A DNA stretch of 27,556 bases from a virus. The notes beneath the pieces were generated by a model. It searched no databases. It was not told where the DNA came from and was given only the letters and a program-made list of their open reading frames with translations. The position numbers and the translations under genes were made by a program. How positions within the stretch are numbered: the stretch's first letter is position 1; each line of letters opens with the position of its first letter. This document shows, in pieces, positions 9,901-17,434 of the stretch. The DNA lies in the IMG/VR virus record IMGVR_UViG_3300013093_000212, positions 1 through 27,556 of that record, one strand, 5' to 3'.

Positions 9901-12900
9901 GACCAGTTAATGCAAATAATCCACTACCTGCATAAACGGGTGGCGCGGCTTGTACTCCATTAGCAATAATATTACTAATGATTCCAAAATTACGTGTTAC
10001 TGCTTGTTGTGGCATGTAGTTATTACCATATTGGAAATATGGATTAATAATCTGTGTTGCAACGGTACCAGTTATAGATGTAACAGTTGTATTAGCAATA
10101 ATTTTTTGTGATATTGCGCTGATATAAGAAATTGCTTGAGTAATTGTGCTTATTTCGTTATAAACATAATTATAACCTTCATTCCAATAACTTAATCCTG
10201 CTTCAATACTACGTTGATTACCACCTAATAATATATCTTGACTAACAGCATCTACCATTAAGCCAACATCTCTATAACACATGTCTTGATTGTATGCAAA
10301 TGATCCAGAATTATATGTTTGATCAATCCAAGCTAATGTTTCAGCTACTAGGAATGGTCTGTTTGTTTCAATAACATTATAAGCAGCAATTGCATCTGAA
10401 CTAGTAGTTGCTGTTAATGATATTGGAGTAAATTCGTAACCCGCGGGACCATTAGATAAAATATTTGTTAACGATGATACTGCATTACTAATTTGTGTTG
10501 GAACACTAGTTGCTAATGTAGTTGTTGCTACAAAAGGAACTTTATTTTGTAACGGTATATAATTCGTAGACGTTGCAATAGTTGAAATTATACTACCTAA
10601 ATAATTAAACGCAGCTACAGTAGCACTTGTTTCTTGTGGTATTACAGAGCTACTCGGGTTTTGTTGATAATAAGATAATCCACTTTGAATAGCTTGTCTA
10701 TTACCGCCGTGTAGTAAATCAAATGCTACACTATTAATAATGTATCCGACATCTCTAATACAAGTTGTTGTATTGAAATATGTAGGAGAATAATTTAATC
10801 CAGTAGGACTTGTTACATATGCATATACTTCTTGTTGCATATAAGACAAGTTTGCCAATAAATTATTATATGCATCTTGAATATTTAACAATTGACTTGG
10901 AGCTCCGTTAGGAATAACTTTGTCAGTCCATCCAGTTGTTTGTCCATTTAGAATACTTAAAATAATTCCAAATTCATTATTAATTGTAGCAACTTCTGAA
11001 GCTGTTGCTGGTTGTATGGTTGTTATTTGAGTTGCTGTTGAATAACGTGTAACTCCGAATAATAAATCTTGCGTTGGTGTAATATTTTGAATTACTTTAA
11101 CAGCAATTTGCTGTAAGTAAGCCATCGCGGAAGTAGTAGTGGTAATTTCTTTAGGAATATTACCAGTGTATCCGTTTTGGTTATAATACTGTAGTCCAGC
11201 AAAAGTTGTTTGACTATATTGAGCAGTAGGATATAATAAATCTGCGGCAATACTGTCAACAATAATATAAGTATCTCTTTCGCATTTAACTTTATTATAT
11301 GGTAAGTAAGTTGCACTCTTTGGCTGTACTAAATTCCAATTAATATAGTTAATTGTTTGTTCTTGTATAAATGTTCTGTTTGCCTGTAATAAAATTTCTG
11401 CACTTGCATACGCTGCATCAGGCCCTGTGCTTGTATATGATGCAGGAGCCGCACTAGGTCCATTATTGATAATGTCAATAATTGTGCTAAATGCACTTGT
11501 GATACTAGGAGTAGCAATTTGACCACCTGTCATAACAGTATTGATAACTTGTGTGGATTGTGGTATACCTGATACTGGTGGTAGTACTGGGCATGGTGTA
11601 TTTGTAATTATTGCTTGCACTAAGTCGTTCAAGTAATTAATAGCCGCAATACATTGAGGAGTTTCAGTAGCAATATAGCTAACTACTCCGTTCCAATAAG
11701 CTAGACCAGATTCTACACTCTTTTGATTTCCGCCAAATGCCGCATCATAGGCTACATTTTCTACAAGTATACCAGTATCTCTGTATGATAGTTGTTTATT
11801 GTAATTAAATGTTCCAGTAAATGTTTTGGCAACAAATGCAATAACTTCAGCTTGTATAAAGGCTTTATTTGCATGTAACAATGTCCAAGCATTAACTGCA
11901 TTTGAATCTGGAGTAGTTGATAAATTTTGTGGAGTCTTTGGTCCTGCAATGCCAGGTCCGCCAACAATAATATTAGTGATAACTCCAAGGTTACTTTGTA
12001 AAATATTAATTTCAGAAGCAGTTGCAGGTGTTCCGCCAATTACTTGAGTAACTGCTGTTTGATAAGGATTTGCAATTTTTGTACCAGAAACAATCTGCGG
12101 AATAATACCTTGTATAAATGAATATGCTGCAATAGTTTGTGGTATTTCACTAGGTATTTGTGTTGATGTTGAATCGTAAGCGTAGTAGTAAACCCCAGAT
12201 TTAATAGTCTGCAAATTACCACCATTTAACATATCAAAACAAACAGAGTTGATGATATAACCAACATCTCTATAACATGTACTTGTATTATATGATAAAC
12301 TAGGATAGTTCGTGTTAACCCATGTAACAATACTTGATTGTAATGAAGTTAAATTTGATTGTAGTATTGCTACATCTGATACAATAGAAGTTGATGTAGT
12401 TGGTAATGTACCTACACTAATATTATTTGTAATTCCTGTAGGTCCATTATTAAGAATATTAGTAATATTACCAAACAATATGTTAACTGTTGACTGACTA
12501 GCAGGACTAACAAGAGCTACTGCTAAACTTTGTAAATGTGCAATGGCAGCTTTAGTGGCTGTAATTTCTGAAGGAATACTTCCAGTAAAGCCTAAATCTT
12601 GACTCCAATATTGTAAACCAGTAAATGTACTATCGCTAGTACTGTTATGTAATAAATCTTGACCAATTACATCAATAATTAATCCAACGTCTCTAGCACA
12701 TGTAGTTGTATTATAACTAAAAGTACTTCCACTATTAAACACTTGATCGATATATGATACAATTTGTGATTGTAGAAATGGTTTATTGGCCAACATCAAT
12801 GTTCTAGCATTGAAGAATCCTGTATTTTGTTGACCTGAGCTTACACTTAATCCTAGACCAATTGTACTTGCTCCTGTGTAAACCCATAAGTTACCTGTAT

Positions 12901-14521
12901 CAGCCATTATATAACCATCGTTTAATGTTGGTGATGTAATAGATGATAAACTATTTGATGTTGCAAGTGTTCCTTTAATTACAACACTATTTTGTAAACT
13001 AGCGGTGTTAGAATATTGTGTTGCATTTGATCCTGTTGTTCCTGCATTAATAAACCCATTAATAGGTAAGCCTTGGAAATTAACTACAATGCTTGTTGTA
13101 TTAGCAGCCCAAGTGCCAGTCCCTACTGCAATTGGAATTTGAATAGTTTCATCAGGAACAAACATTGATCCATCGTTTATCCATGGTCCGCTTAAATTAG
13201 TACAGTTTTGAATATAGGGCGAATGGAATAAATCAATTCTATCGTTACCTGTTAATGGCGGGAATGCTGTACAATAAGCACCTCTATTTGTTCCATTAAT
13301 ATAATTATTGCCAGGTAGTAACCCACTACGTCCATTTAAAAATTGCATGAATGCCAAATAGCATCCGCTATTCATATGGAATAAATCTTGTGTTTTGTTA
13401 ATTGGTTCAATACCCGTTGTACGTAAATCGCTGCCTACAATACTTGTATATCTTTTTAATTGTATAGGGTTGTTTTCTAAGTAATGTCCCGGAGCAACAC
13501 GAATTTGTGTGCCTGATTGATAGTAAGGACTGTTAACAGCACCACTAATAGTACGGCAAGCACGACTAGGATCCATTGCACGACCATCGTTAGTATCATC
13601 ACCGTCCATAGTAACATATAACACGTTAGTAACGACTGGTGCAGTACCAATAGGATTATTACCACGTACTCGTATCTCACCAAATATATCAACAGTACCA
13701 CCACCTAAAACATTGTCGCCGTTAGTACCAGTAGGAAGGTTAATACCGTTGTTTGGACTAATATTAAGATTACCGAAATTATTACCAACAAAATTTGTAT
13801 AAATGTTGTTTAAGTATCCCAGTGCCCATGCATCATTTGGTCCACCAATACTGTTTGTAGAATTAGTTGCAGAACTTCCTGGGTAAACATTTCCACCAAC
13901 ATATACATCTTGACCAATACCAACACCGCCAGTAACAGTAAATGCTCCAGTAACTGTACTAGATGAATTTGCATTTGATGCAACAAACATTTGATCACTA
14001 ACAAGTTTGCCAGTAAATGCATCGTATGTTAGTCCACCGGCAAATCCAACATTATCTCCATATAAAGAACCGTTAGTGGCGGCTAAACCGTTTTGATCAG
14101 TAAAAACAGGATAAAAAGTTTGATCAGCATTTGTTGTATTAATAACAATATTTGTAGTTGTAGTAGCCGTATTTGCTTGGCTAATACGTCCGTAGATAAA
14201 TCCACCAACGGCTAGATCTTTTTCAATTCCAACACCACCTGCAAAATATGCACTGGCTAATTCTCTTTCAGCTGTTGTGCTGAATAGTGTTTGATCAATA
14301 CTACTAGGGTCTCCACCATTTGGATTATTAATAAGATTACCGACGTTGTTGGCATTATTTTGAATAATCGTTTGATTGGTTCCGGTATTATCAGCGACTG
14401 CGAAATCGCCGTATTGGACAACAACATATCCGTTTTGTGCTGTTATAGTAGTTGCTGTGCTATTATAACCACTTGCCGGAGCTATATTTCTTGTGCCCGA
14501 TACCCTCTGTAATATAGTCAT
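6914..14521 (-). CDS. Giant virion structural protein with beta-helix and nine helical Cys-Arg-Asp modules (2535 aa)
   Basis: Domains in order: residues 1-260 hold an N-terminal region with two glycine-rich repeats (AGGVGIEKDLAVGG; TGAFTVTGGVGIGQDVYVGG). Residues about 300-430 begin a pectate-lyase-like parallel beta-helix (TMDGDDTNDG, IRVAPGHYLENNPI, SIVGSDLR). The helix type continues at about 1620-1720 (DAFTQLTQGGRGVRVTNNGY, GGIASIVNSNANFGD). Nine copies of a helical module built on C-x-RD-x-G-x-I-(I/V)-(D/N), then a GGN or equivalent, then SGLxYW, are centred near residues 608, 747, 913, 1080, 1255, 1415, 2068, 2209 and 2381; copy 3 has Ser in place of Cys. A conserved C-terminal domain ends the protein (SGKVFFTSTDQNGDFRIGPG). 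Similar giant proteins with these elements are known in cyanophage virions. Surface or tail location and glycan binding are inference; no lyase active site was identified. The start has AAAGGAATGAG upstream. Confidence 0.85.
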   Translation of the reverse strand: MTILQRVSGTRNIAPASGYNSTATTITAQNGYVVVQYGDFAVADNTGTNQTIIQNNANNVGNLINNPNGGDPSSIDQTLFSTTAERELASAYFAGGVGIEKDLAVGGFIYGRISQANTATTTTNIVINTTNADQTFYPVFTDQNGLAATNGSLYGDNVGFAGGLTYDAFTGKLVSDQMFVASNANSSSTVTGAFTVTGGVGIGQDVYVGGNVYPGSSATNSTNSIGGPNDAWALGYLNNIYTNFVGNNFGNLNISPNNGINLPTGTNGDNVLGGGTVDIFGEIRVRGNNPIGTAPVVTNVLYVTMDGDDTNDGRAMDPSRACRTISGAVNSPYYQSGTQIRVAPGHYLENNPIQLKRYTSIVGSDLRTTGIEPINKTQDLFHMNSGCYLAFMQFLNGRSGLLPGNNYINGTNRGAYCTAFPPLTGNDRIDLFHSPYIQNCTNLSGPWINDGSMFVPDETIQIPIAVGTGTWAANTTSIVVNFQGLPINGFINAGTTGSNATQYSNTASLQNSVVIKGTLATSNSLSSITSPTLNDGYIMADTGNLWVYTGASTIGLGLSVSSGQQNTGFFNARTLMLANKPFLQSQIVSYIDQVFNSGSTFSYNTTTCARDVGLIIDVIGQDLLHNSTSDSTFTGLQYWSQDLGFTGSIPSEITATKAAIAHLQSLAVALVSPASQSTVNILFGNITNILNNGPTGITNNISVGTLPTTSTSIVSDVAILQSNLTSLQSSIVTWVNTNYPSLSYNTSTCYRDVGYIINSVCFDMLNGGNLQTIKSGVYYYAYDSTSTQIPSEIPQTIAAYSFIQGIIPQIVSGTKIANPYQTAVTQVIGGTPATASEINILQSNLGVITNIIVGGPGIAGPKTPQNLSTTPDSNAVNAWTLLHANKAFIQAEVIAFVAKTFTGTFNYNKQLSYRDTGILVENVAYDAAFGGNQKSVESGLAYWNGVVSYIATETPQCIAAINYLNDLVQAIITNTPCPVLPPVSGIPQSTQVINTVMTGGQIATPSITSAFSTIIDIINNGPSAAPASYTSTGPDAAYASAEILLQANRTFIQEQTINYINWNLVQPKSATYLPYNKVKCERDTYIIVDSIAADLLYPTAQYSQTTFAGLQYYNQNGYTGNIPKEITTTTSAMAYLQQIAVKVIQNITPTQDLLFGVTRYSTATQITTIQPATASEVATINNEFGIILSILNGQTTGWTDKVIPNGAPSQLLNIQDAYNNLLANLSYMQQEVYAYVTSPTGLNYSPTYFNTTTCIRDVGYIINSVAFDLLHGGNRQAIQSGLSYYQQNPSSSVIPQETSATVAAFNYLGSIISTIATSTNYIPLQNKVPFVATTTLATSVPTQISNAVSSLTNILSNGPAGYEFTPISLTATTSSDAIAAYNVIETNRPFLVAETLAWIDQTYNSGSFAYNQDMCYRDVGLMVDAVSQDILLGGNQRSIEAGLSYWNEGYNYVYNEISTITQAISYISAISQKIIANTTVTSITGTVATQIINPYFQYGNNYMPQQAVTRNFGIISNIIANGVQAAPPVYAGSGLFALTGLNGADVRNSPTVTYVSQLSTGTYLIGLSTATIGFGQNATLYFGNTYVWPLQDFQVEALSLQQTGSTGTWNQRKIDPIGGMGGSLVDGAVISDKSPIQSFVYDAFTQLTQGGRGVRVTNNGYAQLVSVFTIFGSVGVQVDNGGIASIVNSNANFGDICLLAKGYGKRAFSGTLYNPANRAYPFSPGPNGLDQYYPNGFWPNGGNIEVFVPDLANRPHISLVMEVVPPTNYTSSINSTQLAQNGVVLQGFLNAQPSTGTLIAGSIELTNIDTTNVYIGNTVYIVDQFGYPYDHFPYIHDEFGNYITSTGTIATTTTQYVTNTNYMVWYCVTGTYVTDVNYNSISLSSALTAGGNYQFDTNYFTLYFCGNAYYSVMTSNPANSPYAPNTNILSANSNTNYQGPSVNQIPAHAAAMHYLNSITNKVISNMPVTKSVGNYSTQYINSSLNGGSGSIPFVNLEFGYLTSILTATNINSALSVIPSASIVQSGTIPSGAGSAITLIQDNINFLTQEVVAYVNNNFANVYQSTNYCYRDTGLIVDAIGMDLLYGSSSDSTFSGLQYWSQDTGFTGSIPNESTATIAAIGYLGTLVRGYVSSINKTTVSNLFNEINTILVNGPQNITSSVIYGGLPTTDTNTLNDVSTLQGNVSTIQTLVINWITTNYPSLVYNQTTCRRDVGYIINAICFDLTNGGNVQSIKSGVYYYGYDSGSSVIPNESTATIAAYNYMKSIIPSIVEGIALTATYQTSVSQIISGFIPATYAEAITLQNNINVINGIISGGPSSAGAKTPQLLVESTNTNVVNAWTLLHANRGFIQAEIIAYIAANYSNVYNPYAMTDSQAQKCVRDVGLILQQLIYDLETGGNYNMVYSGLSYWSRPGTYHVVELGEAVTDPSLFPDGAIVNFYQRSYISASGYVFEYVGAGTNYGALPQVGQADPIQGRETVQLNSGKVFFTSTDQNGDFRIGPGLVISQATGVISGRTFTESLFANMTPFILAIEGI

Positions 14522-14539
14522 TATCTCATTCCTTTAGAG

Positions 14540-14547
14540 TATTTATT
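14540..14547 (-). promoter_or_regulatory. Late-promoter-like octamer AATAAATA
   Basis: The minus strand reads AATAAATA (one mismatch from TATAAATA), just inside the 3' end of the noncoding gap after the 15081-14551 gene and 18 bases before the ATG of the giant gene. It could give a dedicated late transcript for the 7.6 kb gene. The same variant octamer occurs at 360-367 and 24864-24871. Confidence 0.4.
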
Positions 14548-14550
14548 ACG

Positions 14551-15081
14551 TTAACTGATTTGTAGCATAACTGTATATAACACCGGTGACGTTCTATGCG
14601 GCCATGCAGGGTGACTTTTATATCTTAATACAACCCCAAATGTTGGATCTGCGACCATAGCTGGGGTTAAATCTGTAATATGCCAAGTATCAGTAGGCCC
14701 GCCATAAATTGTGGTTGGGTTTAATAAACTATGAGTATTTGAATCTATAACAGGTTGACAGTAATTTTCGCCAATCATTTCACCTTGATAACATAATTGA
14801 ATTGTGTCATCAGTAATTCTTCCATATCGATTCATATTAACGGTTACAGTAATTCCAGAAATAGTTTCTGGTAAATTATCAATTGAAAACCCAGTAGCTT
14901 GTATAAACCAAGTAGTATCTGTTAAATCATATTTTGGACTTCTAGCAATGTGACTTAGGGATTTTACAGTAGATACACTACTAATCCCTGGAAATTTTAA
15001 ATAGTTTAAATTTTCAGGTTGCCATTGAATTTGAGTTGTTTCATCTTCAGCGTATTGAATCACATTGGTTGGGAAGGACAT
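14551..15081 (-). CDS. Conserved virion protein of unknown function (176 aa)
   Basis: I chose the ATG at 15081 (MSFPTNVIQYAEDE) rather than the TTG at 15114, because the upstream 11 codons overlap the leader after the terminator and CAGGTAAATATAGG gives a ribosome site for the ATG. The sequence looks beta-rich. Its C-terminal half (YGGPTDTW, MVADPTFGVVLRYKSHPAWP, LYTVMLQIS) resembles a beta-sandwich domain seen in other marine T4-like structural proteins. There is no signal peptide, transmembrane segment or catalytic motif. It lies between the decoration-type protein and the giant fibre-like protein, immediately after a transcription terminator, so it should need its own promoter or readthrough. 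A virion role is inferred from neighbours. Confidence 0.72.
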   Translation of the reverse strand: MSFPTNVIQYAEDETTQIQWQPENLNYLKFPGISSVSTVKSLSHIARSPKYDLTDTTWFIQATGFSIDNLPETISGITVTVNMNRYGRITDDTIQLCYQGEMIGENYCQPVIDSNTHSLLNPTTIYGGPTDTWHITDLTPAMVADPTFGVVLRYKSHPAWPHRTSPVLYTVMLQIS

Positions 15082-15117
15082 CCTATATTTACCTGATTTG
15101 AAATGTACGTACAAATG

Positions 15118-15142
15118 AAAAAAAGGCTCCGAAGAGCCTTTT
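15118..15142 (-). terminator. Rho-independent terminator after the decoration-type gene
   Basis: On the minus strand the stem AAAAGGCTC / GAGCCTTTT closes a TTCG tetraloop and is followed by a run of seven T. It lies 17 bases after the stop of the 16091-15159 gene, the expected position for that transcript's end. Confidence 0.9.
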
Positions 15143-15158
15143 ATTCTGACATTAAAAA

Positions 15159-16091
15159 TTAATTGTAATGTGCGATTGTAACTGTAGTACCTGTAATTGC
15201 CCCACTAACAACCCATTTTGTTTTAACTCCATCAGCAACTAGGTAACCACCGCCAGCTGACTGGTAACGTTTAACTCTTGCTTTACGGCCTTGTAAATTT
15301 GATACCCAATATGTACTTCCATTAAAGTCAGTAGCTTGAATATTCATTTGTCCAGCAACTAAACTTGCTGTAGCAGTAGCGACTAATTTAACACGACCGC
15401 GGCCTTGTGCATTAGCTACAAGATATTGTTTTGAACCTTCTTGTTTAAGAATGTCACTATTACCAATAGCACTTGATCCACCGTTTGCAGTTGGTATAAA
15501 TGCTGTAAAATTAATTACACTTGATCCTTTACCAGTTGTTAACGTGATGTTTGTTGTAGTATTAGTGATTCCAGATCCATTATCTGTAAATGTAATTGTA
15601 CCGTTAACCCCCTGTGTGTTAGGTACAGAAACAGTAACAGTTGTACCGCTTATAGAAACAACTTTAGAACCAGAGCCAACGTTATTACCACTAACACCCA
15701 TACCAACATAAACACCGTTAACTCCAGTAACTTGGATAGTGCTTGCGCCACTTGTTCCAGTAACAGCAGTAGCAGTTTGTGTAGCTGGTTTAACTACTGT
15801 AACTTGAACTCCAGAAGTTGATGTATAACCAGAACCAGCACTAGTAACAGTAATATTAGTTAATGTACCAGCACTATTAATTGTTGGTGTAAGAACTGGA
15901 GTTTGACCGTTTGTAATTTGTGGTGCTGTAATAATAAGTGTAGTACCTTGAGAGTAATTAATACCCTCACCACCTACAGGAATTGAAACTGTAGCAATAC
16001 CCTCGCCACCTACACCTGATCTAACATGAGGTACATCAGCATATGGATATGTATTTTCCCCGAAAAACTTTTCATTAATTGGACGTCCCAT
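15159..16091 (-). CDS. Probable head decoration or capsid-associated protein (310 aa)
   Basis: The start MGRPINEKFFGEN and the C-terminal third (KQEGSKQYLVANAQGRGRVK, IQATDFNGSTYWVSNLQGRK) resemble a family encoded next to gp23 in marine T4-like phages. The middle, residues about 40-205, is a Gly/Ser/Thr/Val-rich insertion with beta-strand periodicity (GYTSTSGVQVTVV, GSGSKVVSISGTTVTVSV) that looks like Ig-like or adhesin domains. AAGGAG lies 7 bases upstream of the ATG. The gene is isolated by strong terminators on both sides, so it has its own transcription unit or depends on leakage past the capsid gene terminator. A role on the capsid surface, analogous to Hoc, is inferred from position and composition; binding partners cannot be read from sequence. 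Confidence 0.65.
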   Translation of the reverse strand: MGRPINEKFFGENTYPYADVPHVRSGVGGEGIATVSIPVGGEGINYSQGTTLIITAPQITNGQTPVLTPTINSAGTLTNITVTSAGSGYTSTSGVQVTVVKPATQTATAVTGTSGASTIQVTGVNGVYVGMGVSGNNVGSGSKVVSISGTTVTVSVPNTQGVNGTITFTDNGSGITNTTTNITLTTGKGSSVINFTAFIPTANGGSSAIGNSDILKQEGSKQYLVANAQGRGRVKLVATATASLVAGQMNIQATDFNGSTYWVSNLQGRKARVKRYQSAGGGYLVADGVKTKWVVSGAITGTTVTIAHYN

Positions 16092-16182
16092 TTTTTTTCT
16101 CCTTAATTTATTGGCGTTCTAGGCCTACGATGGTTGGGTAACCACATAAACTCTCTGTTAAGAGCGAACGTTTATATTTAAC

Positions 16183-16206
16183 AAAAAACCCGCCGAAGCG
16201 GGTTTT
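16183..16206 (-). terminator. Rho-independent terminator after the major capsid gene
   Basis: On the minus strand AAAACCCGC / GCGGGTTTT closes a TTCG tetraloop and runs into TTTTTT, 25 bases after the capsid gene stop. The design matches the terminator at 15118-15142. The 91 bases from here to the start at 16091 contain no clear late octamer. Confidence 0.92.
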
Positions 16207-16231
16207 TGTTGGTTTTAATCCAGTATATGGA

Positions 16232-17410
16232 TTATTGGAAGCTAACTGTTGCGCTTGTGATAGCAACTTTAGATAGGTAGTCAGCAGCGTTACCTAATGA
16301 ACTAGCTGTGTTAGACAACTGAACATAACCGTAACGTGTTAAGAAGCCAACTACTGGCTCAAATGTTGCTGGATCTAAAACAACACCAGAAGACATTAGA
16401 GGAATATAAGGGCAATAGAACGCAGCTGCATCAGCTTCGCTTGGTCCTTTGTATCCAACTAAAACTTGGTTGTTATCACTTCCAGTATCTTGCAAGTATG
16501 CATCAACATAAATCTTCATTGCACCGTTCAATGTACCAACAAACTTTGTATTTGTTGGAGCTTCGAATGTACCTTCTGTAGTACGTGCAAATGCTGATGT
16601 TGTAGCACTTTGTAGAATTGTCAATGCTTGGTTAGAAACAACAGCCCAGTTACCTGCGCCACGACGTGTGCGTTGTGCGATCAAGTTACTTACGCGATTG
16701 ATCATGATAGCCAATGCAGCATGCTCGTCACCTACGAATGTAGCTGTACCAGATACTAATGATTGGTCATATGTTAAATCAACTGTTGCTAAGCCACGTA
16801 AAGAAGCTAGGATCTCTTGGTCAATTTCAGCTGTAATTTCTTGAGCTAAAGCGGCCATGATTTCTGCTTCGATATCAATACCTTGTTGTGCTTGTGCATC
16901 TTGAGCAGCTTCAAAAGTCCAACGTGCGCTTAGTTTTCTAGACTTAGCTTCAACTGGAGCTTTCAAAATTTGGATGCTCATTCTGTTACCTGGTGTACCT
17001 TCTAATGAGCTTGTAGCTGCAGCTGCTGGGTTAGTTGCATTGTTGTTTCCAGAATATGCTTGAGCAATCTTGAATGGTGACAATGCTTCTTCACCTGCTA
17101 CTACTTCGTTTGAGCTATCAGCGTAACGTACACGTAGTGTGTGAATTTGACCAACTGGACCTGTCATTGGTTGTACACCAATGATTTCGTTGGCAATAAC
17201 TGTAGGCATAACACGACGGATAACTGGTAGAATAACACGGTTAAGTGTTGCTACGTTACCTGCACTAGTTGCACCAGCAGTTGCGCTTTCAGCCAAGTAC
17301 TTACGTGTATTCTCTAAGCAAACTTGCATAGAAGAACGACGTGTTCCAGATAGGCCTTCAAGCAGAGCGTCTTTGGTCTCTGACCATCTTTCGTTTAATA
17401 ATTGTGACAT
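16232..17410 (-). CDS. 23: Major capsid protein, gp23-like (392 aa)
   Basis: Main shell subunit of a T4-type head (HK97 fold). Family hallmarks include IIGVQPMTGPVGQIHTLRVR, the segment RKLSARWTFEAAQD, the long helix IDIEAEIMAALAQEITAEID, VVSNQALTIL and the C-terminal P-domain region GYKGPSEADAAAFYCPYIPL with VVGFLTRYGY. LAE at residues 39-41 is followed by small residues (SATAGATS), matching the kind of site that T4 gp21 cleaves in gp23 (after Glu65), so about 41 residues are probably removed on maturation. At 392 residues it is clearly shorter than T4 gp23 (521), both in the propeptide and in the interior, where the inserted domain of T4 seems reduced or absent. AAGGAGA lies 11 bases before the ATG. 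A terminator follows, giving the capsid transcript a defined end. Confidence 0.95.
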   Translation of the reverse strand: MSQLLNERWSETKDALLEGLSGTRRSSMQVCLENTRKYLAESATAGATSAGNVATLNRVILPVIRRVMPTVIANEIIGVQPMTGPVGQIHTLRVRYADSSNEVVAGEEALSPFKIAQAYSGNNNATNPAAAATSSLEGTPGNRMSIQILKAPVEAKSRKLSARWTFEAAQDAQAQQGIDIEAEIMAALAQEITAEIDQEILASLRGLATVDLTYDQSLVSGTATFVGDEHAALAIMINRVSNLIAQRTRRGAGNWAVVSNQALTILQSATTSAFARTTEGTFEAPTNTKFVGTLNGAMKIYVDAYLQDTGSDNNQVLVGYKGPSEADAAAFYCPYIPLMSSGVVLDPATFEPVVGFLTRYGYVQLSNTASSLGNAADYLSKVAITSATVSFQ

Positions 17411-17434
17411 TTTATTATTGTCTCCTTGAAATAA

